Source: GCA-002793235 sp965267355 (GTDB taxonomy: Bacteria > Bacteroidota > Bacteroidia > Flavobacteriales_E > Vicingaceae). From it: a DNA stretch of 64,000 nt. The stretch is from positions 992,001 through 1,056,000 of the forward strand of contig OZ253956.1 of the NCBI GenBank assembly GCA_965267355.1. Reading direction: 5' to 3'. The notes beneath the pieces are model-generated. The model had not been told where the DNA came from. It did no database searches and saw nothing but the letters and a program-made list of their open reading frames with translations. A program made the translations under genes and the position numbers. Position 1 is the first letter of the stretch. The number at the start of each line of letters is the position of its first letter. Shown here piece after piece: positions 61,259-64,000 of the stretch.

Positions 61259-62794
61259 ATGGCAACAAATGAAGACAATCTGAAAAAAATCATATCTCAC
61301 GCTAAAGAGTATGGATATGTATTTCAATCAAGCGAAATTTATGACGGCCTATCAGCTGTTTATGATTATGGGCAGATGGGAAGTGAACTGAAAAAAAACA
61401 TCAAAGATTATTGGTGGATGGCAATGGTTCAAATGCATGAGAACATTGTTGGACTAGATGCAGCCATATTTATGCACCCAACAACTTGGAAAGCTTCGGG
61501 ACATGTAGATGCATTTAACGACCCTTTAATTGATAACAAAGATTCCAAGAAAAGATATCGTGCCGATGTTTTGATTGAAGAGCATATAGAAAAAATCAGA
61601 TTAAAGATTGAAAAAGATGTGGCCAAAGGAATTAAGCGTTTTGGCGATGATTTTGATGAAGAACAATTTAGAGCAACTAACCCTAATGTTTTAAGAAATC
61701 AAGAGAAAATAGATAAGATTAATGAGCAGTTTAAATCTGCTATGAACAATGAGGACTTAGCTGCGGTTAAAACTTTAATAGAAGATTTAGGTATAGCATG
61801 CCCAATAAGTGGTTCTAAAAACTGGACGGATGTTAAGCAGTTTAACCTGATGTTTAGCACAGAAATAGGATCTGTTGCAGATGCTGCCAATACCATTTAT
61901 TTACGACCAGAAACGGCTCAAGGGATATTTGTAAATTATTTAAATGTTCAAAAAACAGGAAGAATGAAAATACCTTTTGGGATAGCCCAAATAGGTAAAG
62001 CTTTTAGAAATGAAATTGTTGCGCGTCAATTTATATTTAGGATGCGTGAATTTGAACAAATGGAAATGCAATTCTTTGTTCGTCCAGGTGAAGAAATGAA
62101 ATGGTATGAATACTGGAAAGAACAGCGAGTTAAGTGGCACCAATCTTTAGGAATAGATTCTAAGTTTTATAGATTTCACGACCATGTAAAATTAGCACAC
62201 TATGCTAATGCAGCTTGTGATATAGAATTTGATTTTCCTATGGGTTTTAAAGAGTTAGAAGGAATCCATTCGAGAACAGATTTTGATTTGAAACAACATG
62301 AAGAACACTCGGGTAAAAAATTACAATATTTCGACCCTGAGATCAACGAAAGCTATGTGCCTTATGTGGTGGAAACTTCTGTTGGACTGGATAGAACCTT
62401 CTTAGCCATTTTATCATCTGCATATAACGAAGAAAAATTAGAGAACGGAACCGAAAGAGTAGTATTAAAAATACCAGCAATTCTTGCTCCAGTTAAAGCG
62501 GCTATTATGCCCTTAACACGTAAAGATGGTTTACCAGAAAAGGCTCGAGAAATAATGGATAATTTGAAGTTCGATTTCAATTGTCAGTACGATGAGAAAG
62601 ATTCGCCAGGTAAACGATACAGAAGACAAGATGCCATTGGTACGCCTTATTGCATCATGGTAGACCATCAAACTTTGGAAGACGATACTGTTACCATAAG
62701 AGATAGAGATACCATGGAACAAGATAGAGTTTCAATTTCTGAATTAGAAGGAATTTTAAAAGCTAAAGTTGATTATAGAACAGCGTTAGCTTAA
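61259..62794 (+). CDS. glyS: Glycyl-tRNA synthetase, homodimeric class II type
   Basis: A 511-residue enzyme charging tRNA-Gly, of the single-chain type also found in eukaryotes and archaea. Motifs: SAVYDYGQMGSELKKNI-like start region, ISGSKNWTDVKQFNLMF, TIYLRPETAQGIFVNYLN, GKAFRNEIVARQFIFRMREF (motif 2), VVETSVGLDRTFLAILS (motif 3) and the C-terminal anticodon-binding domain with KRYRRQDAIGTPYCIMVDHQ. Its end overlaps the convergent response regulator gene by 4 bases. Confidence 0.96.
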   Translation: MATNEDNLKKIISHAKEYGYVFQSSEIYDGLSAVYDYGQMGSELKKNIKDYWWMAMVQMHENIVGLDAAIFMHPTTWKASGHVDAFNDPLIDNKDSKKRYRADVLIEEHIEKIRLKIEKDVAKGIKRFGDDFDEEQFRATNPNVLRNQEKIDKINEQFKSAMNNEDLAAVKTLIEDLGIACPISGSKNWTDVKQFNLMFSTEIGSVADAANTIYLRPETAQGIFVNYLNVQKTGRMKIPFGIAQIGKAFRNEIVARQFIFRMREFEQMEMQFFVRPGEEMKWYEYWKEQRVKWHQSLGIDSKFYRFHDHVKLAHYANAACDIEFDFPMGFKELEGIHSRTDFDLKQHEEHSGKKLQYFDPEINESYVPYVVETSVGLDRTFLAILSSAYNEEKLENGTERVVLKIPAILAPVKAAIMPLTRKDGLPEKAREIMDNLKFDFNCQYDEKDSPGKRYRRQDAIGTPYCIMVDHQTLEDDTVTIRDRDTMEQDRVSISELEGILKAKVDYRTALA

Positions 62795-63432
62795 ACAATT
62801 AGTTTATTTTTCATCGCTACAGTAACCGCATCTACTTTGTTATGTACATGCAGTTTTTTGTATATCTTTTCAATGTGATTCCTTACGGTTTTTGGGCTTA
62901 TAAATAATATGTTTGCGATTTGCTGATAGTTTTCGCCTTTTCCGATTCTTTGTAAAATTTGCAATTCTCTGGAGGTTAGGTTAAACTCTTCATTACTTTT
63001 TTCGCTGTCTTCTTTTATAAAACTCAACACTTTAGAAGCAATAGAAACACTCATTGGAGCGCCACCCTCTATAGATTCTTCTATTGATAATAAGATTTTA
63101 GCAGGTTTATCGTCCTTTAATAAATAACCTGATGCACCGGCTAGAATGGATTCAAAAATTTTGTCATCTTCATCAAACACGGTATGCATGATAATCTTTA
63201 AATCGGGATACTTACTTTTCAGCTTTTTTGTGGCATCAATGCCATTCATAACGGGCATGTTAATGTCCATCAATACTACGCTAACAGGGTTTTCCTCATA
63301 CTTTTCTATCATTTCTTGTCCATTTGAGGCAATAAACATTAATTCAATCTCCTCAAAAGCTTGAAACTTCTGACGAATTGTTCTAGCCAATTCAGGAACA
63401 TCTTCTGCAACAGCAATTCTAATTTTACCCAT
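62791..63432 (-). CDS. NarL/LuxR-type response regulator
   Basis: A 213-residue regulator. Receiver (1-122): AVAEDV, phospho-acceptor Asp56 in VVLMDINMPVMNG, IMHTVFDEDD and GYLLKDD. LuxR helix-turn-helix (150-213): LTSRELQILQRIGKGENYQQ and ISPKTVRNHIEKIYKKLHVH. It is a paralogue of the regulator at 31858-32508, but the recognition helix differs at several positions (PKTVRNH against PSTVRKH), so it probably reads another site. The kinase gene cut by the right edge lies 53 bases upstream. Confidence 0.93.
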   Translation of the reverse strand: MGKIRIAVAEDVPELARTIRQKFQAFEEIELMFIASNGQEMIEKYEENPVSVVLMDINMPVMNGIDATKKLKSKYPDLKIIMHTVFDEDDKIFESILAGASGYLLKDDKPAKILLSIEESIEGGAPMSVSIASKVLSFIKEDSEKSNEEFNLTSRELQILQRIGKGENYQQIANILFISPKTVRNHIEKIYKKLHVHNKVDAVTVAMKNKLIV

Positions 63433-63485
63433 AGTTTAAAATTAATAAAACAAAGTTGAGATATAAAAAAGAGTATTGCAATGGG

Positions 63486-64000
63486 TCATTTGCCTTGTTT
63501 AATCGGAACAGTTATTGAGATGCAAGTACCCTTTTGCGAAACAATTTCAAAATTTCCTCCTAAATCTGCCACTCTGTTCTGCATATTTTTAATACCAAAA
63601 TGGTCATCTAAATTTTTTATACTTTCAATACCCACTCCATCATCTTTTACAGTAAGAATAAGTAAGTTATTTTTTATTTGAAGCTTAATGAATACGTTTT
63701 TTGCTTTGGCATGTTTAATAATATTGTTTTGAGCCTCTTGAATTATTCGAAACAGATTACTTACCATAATAGGAGATAAATTTATAGAAGATGGAGCGTT
63801 AAATGAAACAGAGCAGTTTACATTGGCAACCTCTAGTATTCTGGTAGAGTAATCCCGTATTTTATCAACAAAATCTTCTAAAGAAATTTCCTCCTTACTA
63901 ATTACCCAAAGTGTTTGTCTTAACTGAATCATTACATTTCGAGCTTTATCACTAAGCCCCTCAAAAACATGCTGTTGTTCTTTGGCTTGATATGATTCTT
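63486..64000 (-). CDS. Histidine kinase, C-terminal part (cut by right window edge)
   Basis: The frame is open from the window edge to 63486. Residues seen begin ESYQAKEQQHVFEGLSDKAR, then VMIQLRQTLWVISKEEISLE (end of the HisKA_3 region) and a complete HATPase domain: IIQEAQNNIIKHAKA (N box), VKDDGVGIESI and FGIKNMQNRVADLGG. The ATG at 63932 inside it is not the true start. The phospho-acceptor His would lie outside the window, so its presence cannot be checked. It is the likely partner of the regulator at 62791-63432. Confidence 0.88.
   Translation of the reverse strand, partial: ESYQAKEQQHVFEGLSDKARNVMIQLRQTLWVISKEEISLEDFVDKIRDYSTRILEVANVNCSVSFNAPSSINLSPIMVSNLFRIIQEAQNNIIKHAKAKNVFIKLQIKNNLLILTVKDDGVGIESIKNLDDHFGIKNMQNRVADLGGNFEIVSQKGTCISITVPIKQGK

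Overview
The window is an AT-rich stretch of a Bacteroidota chromosome, most likely from the Flavobacteriales. The evidence is the density of type IX secretion system (T9SS) genes (PorP/SprF-like proteins, type A and type B sorting domains, OmpA/PD40 lipoprotein-like proteins), the long-form IspG, TPR histidine kinases of the HisKA_3 type paired with NarL-type regulators, and promoters with the Bacteroidetes -7 box TAnnTTTG. Genus cannot be named from this sequence. No insertion sequence, integrase, CRISPR array or rRNA was seen.

Layout. 1-13.7 kb is mostly housekeeping: the start of a secreted protein cut by the left edge, ispG, a methylase/ParB-like gene pair, a lipoprotein aspartic protease, nrdB-nrdA, threonine aldolase with a DUF3109 gene, tRNA-Cys, and a YceI-like protein. 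13.9-25.1 kb is a five-gene rightward operon: two giant secreted proteins with type B C-termini, each followed by a PorP/SprF-like outer-membrane protein, then an OmpA/PD40 protein. 25.1-28.3 kb holds cvpA, small genes, a lipoprotein cyclophilin and pheS. 28.4-32.5 kb is a two-component locus with two TPR kinases and a NarL-type regulator. 32.6-47.1 kb is a second T9SS surface region: two type A secreted proteins, a 69-residue receiver-less LuxR protein, an FGE/SUMF1-like protein, a 1497-residue repeat protein with type B C-terminus, a third PorP/SprF, an unrecognised exported protein and an OmpA/PD40 protein. 47.1-62.8 kb returns to housekeeping (purD, PP2C phosphatase, dgkA, an FtsX-family permease, rbfA, hflX, amidohydrolases, glyS). 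The right edge carries a second NarL-type regulator and the C-terminus of its kinase.

How the parts fit. The most interesting unit is 28.4-47.1 kb. The first kinase keeps the phospho-acceptor histidine but ends exactly before an ATPase domain. The second, overlapping it by 4 bases, has a full ATPase domain but Asn in place of that histidine. Together they could form one kinase working in trans on the regulator at 31858-32508. That regulator and the receiver-less protein at 35188-35397 share an almost identical recognition helix. Four copies of one palindrome (consensus TACGGCANNTGCCGTATTG) lie upstream of the type A protein, the receiver-less regulator itself, the FGE-like gene and the unrecognised exported protein. 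In all four the palindrome runs straight into the -33 TTG and a -7-like box follows after exactly 20 bases. I infer a positively controlled cell-surface/T9SS regulon. The last target also has a leader with two interlocking helices that can be drawn as a pseudoknot just before its start codon.

All calls come from reading the sequence; no database search was run.
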